Assembly: GCA_946566415.1 (NCBI GenBank)
Contig: CAMNWW010000034.1
Location: 1 to 13,742, forward strand
Origin: an uncultured Lachnospiraceae bacterium
GTDB lineage: Bacteria; Bacillota; Clostridia; Lachnospirales; Lachnospiraceae
Length of the DNA stretch: 13,742 nucleotides
Direction: 5' to 3'
Shown in pieces: positions 7,014 through 13,353 of the stretch. The translations under genes and the position numbers were made by a program. Below the pieces are notes generated by a model that worked only from the letters and a program-made list of their open reading frames with translations, had not been told where the DNA came from and made no database searches. The first letter of the stretch is position 1; each line of letters opens with the position of its first letter.

Positions 7014-7841
7014 ATGATTTGCAGTACGGGAAACAAAAAGGTAAAACAACTGGCAGGATGGCAGAAGAAGAAAAAGCTGCGGGATGCAGAAGGAGTCTTT
7101 GTTGCGGAAGGTCTCCGTATGTTTGAGGAAGCGCCGCAGGAGATGGTCGAAGCCGTTTATGCAGCGAGAAGCTTTTTTGATCAAAAAAAGGAAGAGCTGA
7201 AGCTTAAAGAGCGATGGGGAAATAAGCTGGAGATTCTGTCGGATGCAGTATTTGACTATGTATCCGATACCAGAACACCGCAGGGGGTGCTGCTTGTGAT
7301 GAGACAGACGCACTATAAGGCGGAAGATATGATATTATCTGGAGATGTAAAAAAAGAATCAGGGAGAGCTCCTCTTCTTATGGTGCTTGAGAATCTGCAG
7401 GATCCGGGAAATCTGGGTACGATCCTTAGGGCAGGCGAGGCGGCAGGAGTGACCGGGATTCTTATGAGCAAAGACTGCGCGGATATCTACAATCCCAAAG
7501 TGGTCCGTTCGACGATGGGGTCTATTTTCCGAATGCCGTATTCTTATGTGGAGGATGTGCCGGAGACGCTAAGGGCATTGGAAAAAAACGGGATCCACAC
7601 CTATGCGGCATATTTAGAAGGCGGAGAAAACTATGAGAATGGGGATTTCCGACCGGGCAGCGCGTTTGTTATCGGGAATGAAGGAAACGGCCTTCGCAGG
7701 GATACGCTTGCAGCGGTGAAGCATTATGTTAAAATTCCGATGTACGGTAAAGTAGAATCTTTAAATGCTGCGATGGCAGCGACGGTATTGATGTTCGAGG
7801 CCGCCAGGCAGCGGCGGGAAAATAAGAAAGATGTAAAATAG
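7014..7841 (+). CDS. SpoU/TrmH-family 2'-O-ribose RNA methyltransferase
   Basis: This 275-residue protein belongs to the SPOUT superfamily and methylates a ribose 2'-OH of rRNA or tRNA with S-adenosylmethionine. The N-terminal ~95 residues resemble the SpoU substrate-binding domain (FVAEGLRMFEEA, TPQGVLLVM). The three catalytic motifs are present in order: motif 1 ENLQDPGNLGTILRAGEAAG (126-145), motif 2 FVIGNEGNGL (218-227) and motif 3 IPMYGKVESLNAAMAA (241-256), which form the deep trefoil knot that binds the cofactor. The RNA target cannot be told from sequence; rRNA methyltransferases such as RlmB and TsnR and the YsgA group are all possible. It starts 24 bp after the RCK gene behind GGAAGGCGG and probably belongs to the same transcript. 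The N-terminal substrate domain points to rRNA. Confidence 0.9.
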   Translation: MICSTGNKKVKQLAGWQKKKKLRDAEGVFVAEGLRMFEEAPQEMVEAVYAARSFFDQKKEELKLKERWGNKLEILSDAVFDYVSDTRTPQGVLLVMRQTHYKAEDMILSGDVKKESGRAPLLMVLENLQDPGNLGTILRAGEAAGVTGILMSKDCADIYNPKVVRSTMGSIFRMPYSYVEDVPETLRALEKNGIHTYAAYLEGGENYENGDFRPGSAFVIGNEGNGLRRDTLAAVKHYVKIPMYGKVESLNAAMAATVLMFEAARQRRENKKDVK

Positions 7842-7920
7842 CAGGGAAAACCCGGAAGCGCTGGAAGAAATTGAACTTTGACAGCATAAAGAAGTACATG
7901 TTAAGATGGCTCCTGAAAAT

Positions 7921-7937
7921 TGTAACAAATTTGTAAC
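7921..7937 (+). promoter_or_regulatory. WalR (YycF)-type box upstream of the wall hydrolase gene
   Basis: TGTAAC-AAATT-TGTAAC is an exact fit to the WalR consensus TGTWAH-N5-TGTWAH, with the repeats 11 bp apart, one helical turn. It ends 13 bp upstream of the -35 hexamer (7951), suitable for activation. The downstream gene encodes a cell-wall hydrolase, the classic target class of WalKR. PhoP-type OmpR-family boxes also use 11-bp repeats, so the regulator is inferred. Confidence 0.55.
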
Positions 7938-7950
7938 AATCGTAATAAAA

Positions 7951-7978
7951 TTGAAATTTCTGTATATACTGGTATAAA
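7951..7978 (+). promoter_or_regulatory. Promoter of the wall hydrolase operon
   Basis: TTGAAA (7951-7956), a 16-bp spacer and TATAAA (7973-7978) preceded by TGG form an extended -10 promoter. Initiation near 7985 gives a leader of about 45 nt with the ribosome binding site AGGAGG. An upstream TTGACA near 7876 lacks a convincing -10. No multi-armed palindrome is present in the 189-bp gap 7842-8030. Confidence 0.6.
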
Positions 7979-8030
7979 GAAACAAACACCAGTCATCAAG
8001 ACAGAGATTTGTGAATTTCAGGAGGTTATC

Positions 8031-8786
8031 ATGAAAAACAGAAAAAAAATGTCGGTCAGTATACTTTTTGTATGCGCAGTGGTATTGTTTACAGGTTCGG
8101 TAAGTCTGGCGGCAGCGGAGACATTCGCCGCATCAGAAGCGGATAAGCCGGTAACATTCGGACAAGGTATCCGGGAAGGAAAAGATATTCTCGAAAAAAC
8201 AGAAGAAAGGATCAAATTGAGATATAAAGAAACTGTCAAAGAAGCCGAAGTCCTTGCAAAATACGAGGCGGATAAGGCTGCAAAGATTGCAGAAGAGGAA
8301 GCGGCCAAAGCTGCGGCGGAAGAAGCGGCAAGGATCGCGGCAGAGCAGGAAGCCGCGGCCAAGGCGGCAGCGGTACAGGAGACTTGGGCGCAGGCGTCTG
8401 CTGCAGAAGAGCAGGTTCAGACTGTATGGACGGGGCCGGTCAGCGCATCCGTGGATGAACAGACACTTCTGGCAGCGCTGATCTACTGTGAAGCGGGAGG
8501 AGAGCCTTATGAGGGACAGGTCGCCGTAGGCGCCGTGGTCGTGAACCGTGTAAAAAGCGGGGCGTTCCCAGGAACTGTGCGGGACGTGATTTACCAGAGC
8601 GGTCAGTTCGGGCCGGCAAGGACAGGAAAACTTGACCGTGTGCTGGCAAACGGAAGTACAACGGACAGTTGTTACCAGGCGGCCGCTGAAGCCCTTGCAG
8701 GGGTAAGCCCGGTAGGCGGCGCGCTTTATTTTGGCGACGGGAAAAATTATGGGCAAAAAATCGGAGGACATTGGTTTCATTCGTAA
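8031..8786 (+). CDS. Secreted cell wall hydrolase, SleB-like (Hydrolase_2)
   Basis: This 251-residue exported protein is expected to cut peptidoglycan. It has a classical signal peptide: basic MKNRKK, a hydrophobic core to about residue 24, and an Ala-rich cleavage region near 27-29. Next is a charged, Ala/Glu/Lys-rich helical stalk (about 50-128) that would form a coiled coil, and finally the catalytic domain (about 143-251). There AALIYCEAGGEPYEGQVAVG contains Glu154, the expected catalytic acid of SleB-type lytic enzymes, followed by VVNRVKSGAFPGTVRDVIYQ and a closing ALYFGDGKNYGQKIGGHWF. In spore formers SleB digests the cortex, but many clostridial relatives with coiled-coil stalks act on vegetative walls; the WalR-type box upstream favours the latter. 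The ATG follows AGGAGG at 6-7 nt. The next gene begins 18 bp downstream, so they share a transcript. Confidence 0.92.
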   Translation: MKNRKKMSVSILFVCAVVLFTGSVSLAAAETFAASEADKPVTFGQGIREGKDILEKTEERIKLRYKETVKEAEVLAKYEADKAAKIAEEEAAKAAAEEAARIAAEQEAAAKAAAVQETWAQASAAEEQVQTVWTGPVSASVDEQTLLAALIYCEAGGEPYEGQVAVGAVVVNRVKSGAFPGTVRDVIYQSGQFGPARTGKLDRVLANGSTTDSCYQAAAEALAGVSPVGGALYFGDGKNYGQKIGGHWFHS

Positions 8787-8804
8787 TAGAAAGGGAGATG
8801 TTTT

Positions 8805-10895
8805 ATGGAACCAGTCATTGACATCAATGAGGAATATGGTTTAGTATTCGACGGCGGAGGCGCGAGGGGCGCCTATCAGATCGGCGCGTGGAAGGCACTT
8901 ATGGAGGCCGGCGTGAAGATCAACGCGATTGCGGGTACTTCTGTGGGCGCCTTGAACGGCGCCCTTGTCTGCATGGGAGATGTATCTCAGGCGGAACGTA
9001 TCTGGAATGAGATGACATTTTCCAGCGTGATGGATGTGGACGACAACCTGTTAGAACGTTTCTTCGACGGCGAAGCGTCCATACGGGAATGCCTGAAAGA
9101 CTTATGGCAGCGGCTTACGGAGGGCGGTATCGACATCACCCCGTTAAAGAAGCTGATCCATGACGCAGTGGACGAGGAAAAGATCCGCAGGTGCGGGAAA
9201 GAATTCTGTCTGCTGACATTTTCTGTGTCAGATTTAAAAGAACTGGATTTAAGCCTTACGGATATCCCGGAAGGGCTTCTGGAGGATTTCCTTCTGGCAA
9301 GCGCCTATCTTCTGGGTTTTAAAAACGAGCCGCTCCACGGAAAGACGTATATTGATGGGGGAGTATTCAACAATGTACCGGTAAACTCTCTGGTGAAACG
9401 AGGATATTCCAATATTATCCAGGTACGGATTTTCGGGCCGGGCCGGGTTCCGCGCGTGACGATCCCGGAGGATGGATGCAATTATGTGGTTTCGCCAAGG
9501 GTGAGCCTGGGAAGTATCCTTGAGTTTTCAGGGAAACGCAGCAGGCAGAATTTAAAAATCGGATATTTTGACGCAAAAAGAATGCTGTATGGTCTGGAAG
9601 GTTCGATTTATTATATTGAAGAAACAAAAGAAGAATGCTATTATGAAAAAATAATGGGATACATAAGCGAGTTTATGAAAGCAGAGTACCGGATTGCGCT
9701 GCATCTTTCGGTTGGGTGTTCTGACAAGGAGCTGTTTTTCGGGATGTTGGAAGCGGGAGCAAAGCTTATGCGGATCCCTAAGTATAGAATTTATACGGTG
9801 GACGAGCTGTGGAATGAGGTCTGCGGGGCATATGAGGAGCTTCCCTTTGAAGAGTTGGAAGAAATGCCGAAGTTCGTCCATACCATCACAGGAATCAGGA
9901 ACGGAAGAGGGACTATGAAAGCAGAAATTTTAAAAATGCTTCGCGAGACAAATGGGTATCTGTCCGGGCAGGAGCTTTGCGACCGGTTCCAGGTATCGAG
10001 GACGGCAGTGTGGAAAGTCATCAATCAGTTAAAGGAAGAAGGATACGGTATTGAGGCGGTGCGGAATAAGGGATACAGCATTGTGGAATATCCGGACCTG
10101 GTTACGGAGGAGGAGATCGCAAGTCATCTTACGACCAAATGGGCGGGGCAAAGCCTGAAATATTATGATGTGACAGATTCGACGAATACCCGCGCCAAAG
10201 CGCTTGGGGAGAACGGCGCCGCACATGGGACTTTGGTAGTGGCGGAGCAGCAGGACGCGGGAAAAGGGCGCAGAGGAAAGTCCTGGTCCTCGCCTCCCGG
10301 GACAAGCATTTACATGACGCTCCTCCTAAGACCCGAGATTGATCCCTCAAAGGCGCCGATGCTGACGCTTGTTATGGCGTACAGCGCAGCCCAGGCGCTC
10401 AGGGAAAAGGAACAGATTACTGCGAAGATTAAGTGGCCGAACGACTTGGTGCTGCATAAGAAGAAAATTTGCGGAATTTTGACAGAGATGAGCGCGGAAG
10501 TCGATTATATTAATTATGTCGTGATCGGCGTAGGGATTAATGTGAATATGCAGACGTTTCCGGAAGAAATCACGCAGACGGCAACTTCACTTCGTATAGA
10601 GACAGGCGAGACGTTCCAAAGGGCGGAACTGATCGCAAGCGTCATGGAGAAGTTTGAACAAAATTATGAACAGTTTATGGAAACGGAAGATTTAACTTTG
10701 ATACAGGACGCATACAATGCCATTTTAGTGAATCAGGGGCGGATGGTGAAAGTTTTGGAGCCGGACGGGGGATATGATGCGAAAGCGCTGGGAATCAATG
10801 AAAAGGGAGAACTTCTTGTGGAAAAGGAGGATGGAAGCCGGGAGAACGTATATGCCGGGGAAGTCTCAGTGCGCGGGATTTATGGATATGTGTGA
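8805..10895 (+). CDS. Patatin-like phospholipase fused in frame to biotin protein ligase/repressor BirA
   Basis: One uninterrupted frame of 696 residues holds two complete proteins. Residues 1-370 are a patatin-type lipid acyl hydrolase: oxyanion loop DGGGARG (16-22), nucleophile elbow GTSVG (44-48, Ser46) and catalytic Asp184 in DGGVFNN, with no signal peptide. Residues 371-696 (326 aa, the normal length of bifunctional BirA) begin MKAEILKMLRETNGYLSG. They hold a winged helix (about 371-430, VSRTAVWKVINQLKEEGY), the biotin/ATP loop GKGRRGKSW (486-494), KWPND (543-547), KKKICGILTE and GVGINVN (575-581), then a small C-terminal domain. The second half attaches biotin to acetyl-CoA carboxylase or similar carboxylases and may repress biotin genes. 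The first half deacylates lipids. A stop lost between two neighbouring genes would produce this; internal initiation at 9915 could still yield free BirA. The ribosome binding site is AAGGGAG. All catalytic residues are intact in both halves. Confidence 0.9.
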   Translation: MEPVIDINEEYGLVFDGGGARGAYQIGAWKALMEAGVKINAIAGTSVGALNGALVCMGDVSQAERIWNEMTFSSVMDVDDNLLERFFDGEASIRECLKDLWQRLTEGGIDITPLKKLIHDAVDEEKIRRCGKEFCLLTFSVSDLKELDLSLTDIPEGLLEDFLLASAYLLGFKNEPLHGKTYIDGGVFNNVPVNSLVKRGYSNIIQVRIFGPGRVPRVTIPEDGCNYVVSPRVSLGSILEFSGKRSRQNLKIGYFDAKRMLYGLEGSIYYIEETKEECYYEKIMGYISEFMKAEYRIALHLSVGCSDKELFFGMLEAGAKLMRIPKYRIYTVDELWNEVCGAYEELPFEELEEMPKFVHTITGIRNGRGTMKAEILKMLRETNGYLSGQELCDRFQVSRTAVWKVINQLKEEGYGIEAVRNKGYSIVEYPDLVTEEEIASHLTTKWAGQSLKYYDVTDSTNTRAKALGENGAAHGTLVVAEQQDAGKGRRGKSWSSPPGTSIYMTLLLRPEIDPSKAPMLTLVMAYSAAQALREKEQITAKIKWPNDLVLHKKKICGILTEMSAEVDYINYVVIGVGINVNMQTFPEEITQTATSLRIETGETFQRAELIASVMEKFEQNYEQFMETEDLTLIQDAYNAILVNQGRMVKVLEPDGGYDAKALGINEKGELLVEKEDGSRENVYAGEVSVRGIYGYV
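9903..9917 (+). promoter_or_regulatory. Candidate internal ribosome binding site and ATG for a separate BirA
   Basis: GGAAGAGGGACT immediately precedes an in-frame ATG (9915), exactly where a stand-alone BirA would begin. The purine-rich stretch gives GAGG 4 nt or GGAAG 7 nt before the ATG. It may be a remnant of a separate gene or a working internal start that yields BirA besides the fusion. Confidence 0.45.
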
Positions 10896-11067
10896 TAACA
10901 GTTCAGCTATGCGGCGCTTGGTCTATCTGTCCGTTTGGAAGCTTGCTCACAAAGCGGACAATCGACCAAGACGCCATATGGCGTTCTGACATAAGCGAGA
11001 TTCTAGCCGCGAAGCGGCGGTAAGGGCTGCAAAGCAGCCGAATCGAGCTGTATGGCTGAACTGTTAT
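10895..11067. repeat. Multi-armed palindrome after birA (E4)
   Basis: A perfect 13-bp closing stem ATAACAGTTCAGC (10895-10907) / GCTGAACTGTTAT (11055-11067) starts on the last base of the stop codon. Inside is a long arm (GGCG.TTGGTC / GACCAAGACGCC with inner TGTCCG / CGGACA, about 10911-10978). A GATTC / GAATC stem encloses GCCGC-GAA-GCGGC and GGCTGC-AAA-GCAGCC. ACGCCATATGGCGT offers an alternative fold. No T-run follows, so it is not a typical terminator. The rest of the gap to 11131 shows TTGTG-GGAG-CACAA and no clear promoter. Confidence 0.75.
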
Positions 11068-11131
11068 GGATTGTGGGAGCACAAAGCGCAAAGCAATCTA
11101 AGGCGTCTTTTGTCAAGAGAGGAGAAAGGAT

Positions 11132-11470
11132 ATGTACGAGGATAAAATCGTCCTTTGCGGGGCAAGCTCATATGAAGAAAAATACTATCTGAACCCGGAT
11201 TTTGAAAATCTTCCGCAGCATATAAAGGATGACCTAAAGATTCTCTGTGTGCTGTATGTCAGCGATGTGGGAGGGATTTTGACACTTGTTTTCCAGGAGG
11301 ACGGAAGTCTGAACTTTGAGGTTACAGCTAAAGAGGGCGACCCGATGTTTGATGAAATCGGAAGTCGTCTTAAGATAAAGCAGATACAAAGCGACTCAAA
11401 AAAGCAGGAACTTCTGCGTCAGCTGGAACTTTATTATAAGGTGTTTTTTCTGGGAGAAGAGCTGGAATGA
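11132..11470 (+). CDS. Small conserved protein, DUF6145-like, function unknown
   Basis: This 112-residue acidic soluble protein opens MYEDKIVLCGASSYEEKYYL and continues with a conserved-looking VLYVSDVGGILTLVF core (about 40-54). It ends in a helix rich in charged residues and the motif YYKVFFLGEE. I recall this arrangement from the Lachnospiraceae family DUF6145, but that is memory, not a search. There is no signal peptide, membrane segment or catalytic motif. The ATG follows a clear GAGGAGAAAGG. The stop overlaps the start of dusB (ATGA), so the two are coupled. A role near tRNA modification or translation is only suggested by that position. Confidence 0.85.
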   Translation: MYEDKIVLCGASSYEEKYYLNPDFENLPQHIKDDLKILCVLYVSDVGGILTLVFQEDGSLNFEVTAKEGDPMFDEIGSRLKIKQIQSDSKKQELLRQLELYYKVFFLGEELE

Positions 11471-12447
11471 TAAAGAAATTAAAGATAGGCAATGTAGAAT
11501 TAGAAAACCGCTATATACTGGCGCCGATGGCAGGAGTGACAGACCTGCCATTTCGCTTGCTCTGCAAAGAGCAGGGAGCAGGGCTTGTATGTATGGAGAT
11601 GATAAGCGCAAAAGCGCTTCAATATAGAAATAAAAATACAAAGGCTCTGCTTGCGATTGCGCCTGAGGAAACGCCGGTATCCCTTCAGCTTTTTGGGGCG
11701 GAACCGGCGATCTTAAGCGAGCAGGCGAAAAGGATCGAGGATCTTCCTTTTACATTTCTTGACATTAATATGGGCTGCCCGGTCCCCAAGGTCGTAAAAA
11801 ATGGGGAGGGCTCCGCGCTCATGAAAGAGCCGAAACGTGTATATGATATTGTATATGCTGTCTCCCGGGCAATCAAAAAACCGGTGACAGTGAAAATACG
11901 GAAGGGGTTTGACGAGGAGCAGATCAATGCAGTGGAGATTGCGAAAATCATCGAAGCGGCGGGCGGCGCGGCAGTGGCGGTCCATGGCAGGACGCGGGAG
12001 CAGTATTATTCCGGCAGGGCAGACTGGGATATTATACGCAGGGTCAAGGAGGCTGTGTCAATACCGGTAATAGGAAACGGGGATGTGACGGACGGAAGAA
12101 AGGCAGACGCCATGTTCAAAGAAACCGGGTGCGACGGTATCATGGTAGGCAGAGGATGCCAGGGAAATCCATGGATTTTCCGGGAGATTCTGTACTATGA
12201 GGAATATGGGAAGATTTCGGCAAGGCCGGATGTAGAAGAACTGCAAAGGACGATGCTTCGCCATGCCAGAATGCAGATGGAACAAAAGGGCGAGGTTCTT
12301 GGCATCAGGGAAATGCGGAAACATGTCGCATGGTATACGAAAGGACTGGAAGGTTCAGCGAAGCTCAGGGACGAGATCAACCATGTGGAGAGTTATGAGG
12401 AACTGGAGAGTCTCCTGGGGGAAAAAACGTTGCGAAGAGCGATGTGA
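11467..12447 (+). CDS. dusB: tRNA-dihydrouridine synthase, DusB type
   Basis: This 326-residue FMN-dependent enzyme reduces uridine to dihydrouridine in tRNA using NADPH. The N-terminal TIM-barrel carries ILAPMAGVTDLPFR (17-30), DINMGCPVPKV with the catalytic Cys104, the FMN-binding VKIRKGFDE (142-150), VHGRTREQYYSGRADW (172-187), IGNGDV (202-207) and GIMVGRGCQGNPW (224-236). A helical C-terminal domain follows for tRNA binding. These are the family motifs, and the length is typical. The ATG overlaps the TGA of the preceding small gene. Downstream come greA and lysS, a neighbourhood I know from other Firmicutes (dusB near lysS). Confidence 0.95.
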   Translation: MIKKLKIGNVELENRYILAPMAGVTDLPFRLLCKEQGAGLVCMEMISAKALQYRNKNTKALLAIAPEETPVSLQLFGAEPAILSEQAKRIEDLPFTFLDINMGCPVPKVVKNGEGSALMKEPKRVYDIVYAVSRAIKKPVTVKIRKGFDEEQINAVEIAKIIEAAGGAAVAVHGRTREQYYSGRADWDIIRRVKEAVSIPVIGNGDVTDGRKADAMFKETGCDGIMVGRGCQGNPWIFREILYYEEYGKISARPDVEELQRTMLRHARMQMEQKGEVLGIREMRKHVAWYTKGLEGSAKLRDEINHVESYEELESLLGEKTLRRAM

Positions 12448-12498
12448 AAGCGCCGGAAAAATAGTAGGAAATAGTAATTGTAAGTGCCCAGGAAATTG

Positions 12499-12527
12499 TT
12501 GACACAGAAGGGCTGCTTATGTATAAT
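12499..12527 (+). promoter_or_regulatory. Consensus sigma-A promoter of greA(-lysS)
   Basis: TTGACA (12499-12504), a 17-bp spacer and TATAAT (12522-12527) match the consensus perfectly in both hexamers and spacing. Transcription from about 12534 would yield a leader of about 220 nt carrying palindrome E5 before the greA ribosome binding site. The 52 bp between dusB and this promoter show no terminator. Confidence 0.8.
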
Positions 12528-12548
12528 AATAAAATTATGAAAGCTAAA

Positions 12549-12725
12549 GTTATTATTCACAGTCAATATGGATTTGCAGGCATGCTCGTCATGCTTGCAT
12601 GTAAGGGCGCCTGCAAATCCATATTAGGCTTGCGAAGCAAGAACTCTGCCCACATAAGCAGTCTTAGCTCCGTAAGGAGCGGGAGACGAGTGCGCATGCA
12701 GGCAGAGTTACTGTGAATAAGTAAC
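12549..12725 (+). repeat. Multi-armed palindrome in the greA leader (E5)
   Basis: The closing stem GTTA-TTATTCACAGT (12549-12563) / ACTGTGAATAA-G-TAAC (12710-12725) has 11 perfect pairs plus an outer four. Arms: AATATGGATTTGCAGGC / GCCTGCAAATCCATATT (17 perfect pairs, about 12565-12625); CTTGC-GAA-GCAAG; and AACTCTGCC / GGCAGAGTT (about 12642-12709) enclosing GCTCC-GTAA-GGAGC. The 307-bp gene-free stretch 12448-12754 is explained by this and the promoter; the 65-codon frame starting at 12519 is a by-product. It is transcribed if the upstream promoter is used. Confidence 0.75.
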
Positions 12726-12754
12726 AAGCCAAAGCAATAAGAGGAGAAAAAGAA

Positions 12755-13237
12755 ATGGAAGCTAAGAAAACATTACTCACTTATACGGGATTGAAAAATC
12801 TGGAGGATGAACTGGAGAATCTCAAGGTCGTCAAGAGGAAAGAGGTCGCCGCAAAGATCAAAGAGGCAAGAGAGCAAGGGGACCTCTCCGAGAATGCAGA
12901 GTACGATGCGGCAAAAGATGAACAGCGGGATATCGAAGCGAGGATCGAGGAGCTGGAAAAGATTCTTAAGAATGCTGAAGTGGTAGTGGAGGACGATATT
13001 GATCTGGAAAGGATCAACATCGGATGTACGGTCGAAGTGTACGACAAAGAATTTGAGGAAGTCATGGAATTCAAAATCGTAGGTTCCACAGAAGCCAACA
13101 GCCTCGCAGGGAAGATTTCTAATGAATCGCCGGTCGGGCAGGCTCTTATTGGAAAAAAGATCGGTGATACTGTATCTGTAGAGACACAGGCGGGGGTCAT
13201 CGAATACGAGGTGCTGAAGATCAACCGCTCAATCTAG
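12755..13237 (+). CDS. greA: Transcription elongation factor GreA
   Basis: This 160-residue protein is of standard length. It has an N-terminal antiparallel coiled coil (about 1-78), which enters the RNA polymerase secondary channel, and a C-terminal FKBP-like domain (about 85-158). The tip carries EAREQGDLSENAEYDAAKDEQ, with the acidic pair Asp43 and Glu46 that, in the family, places the second Mg2+ to make stalled polymerase cleave its backtracked transcript. The C-terminal part has KIVGSTEAN, ISNESPVGQALIGKKIGDTV and YEVLKIN, as usual. The start follows GAGGAG at 8 nt. The promoter with consensus hexamers and the folded leader suggest high, possibly tuned expression. lysS follows after 116 bp. 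Confidence 0.97.
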   Translation: MEAKKTLLTYTGLKNLEDELENLKVVKRKEVAAKIKEAREQGDLSENAEYDAAKDEQRDIEARIEELEKILKNAEVVVEDDIDLERINIGCTVEVYDKEFEEVMEFKIVGSTEANSLAGKISNESPVGQALIGKKIGDTVSVETQAGVIEYEVLKINRSI

Positions 13238-13240
13238 CAG

Positions 13241-13335
13241 TCGCCTATTCGGCGATGGATTTTAAGAAGAACCCCCGCATGCCGTGCATTCGGGGTACCG
13301 TAATTTAGATCGCCTATTCGGCGATGGATTTTAAT
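13241..13335 (+). repeat. Tandem hairpin leader cassette between greA and lysS
   Basis: Order A-B-A. Hairpin A is TCGCC-TATTC-GGCGA plus TGGATTTTAA (13241-13265). Hairpin B is CCCC(C)GCA...TGC...GGGG, then GGTACC (13272-13299). Hairpin A appears again (ATCGCC 13309-13314 / GGCGAT 13320-13325, then GGATTTTAA) and runs into GGTAAGGAG, the lysS ribosome binding site. The two A copies agree over TCGCCTATTC and GGCGATGGATTTTAA. B-A matches the sdaAB leader; A with the SD matches the trkA leader. No T-run makes B a terminator. Confidence 0.8.
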
Positions 13336-13353
13336 AGGTAAGGAGTGAAAATC

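Noticed and set aside
6486..7313. A 275-codon minus-strand open frame over the RCK and methyltransferase genes
   Set aside because: It spans two recognised genes on the opposite strand, is His/Leu/Arg-rich without motifs, and has no start signal.
8133..8780. A 215-codon minus-strand open frame over the wall hydrolase gene
   Set aside because: It is produced by the Ala/Glu-rich coding repeats of the real gene; Cys/Arg/Phe-rich composition is typical of an antisense shadow.
12519..12716. A 65-codon plus-strand frame in the greA leader
   Set aside because: It starts inside the -35/-10 region of the greA promoter, upstream of the expected transcript start, and follows the palindrome; no ribosome binding site.
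1412..12754. CRISPR array from the repeated hairpins
   Set aside because: The repeats are dispersed or in tandem pairs, palindromic, without regular spacers, and no cas gene is present.
13272..13299. CCCC/GGGG hairpin after greA as a terminator
   Set aside because: No T-run follows the stem, and the same hairpin lies upstream of sdaAB, where termination would make no sense.
13238..13353. T-box or lysine riboswitch upstream of lysS
   Set aside because: The gap is only 116 bp, with no T-box sequence or specifier domain; it is explained by the repeated hairpins.
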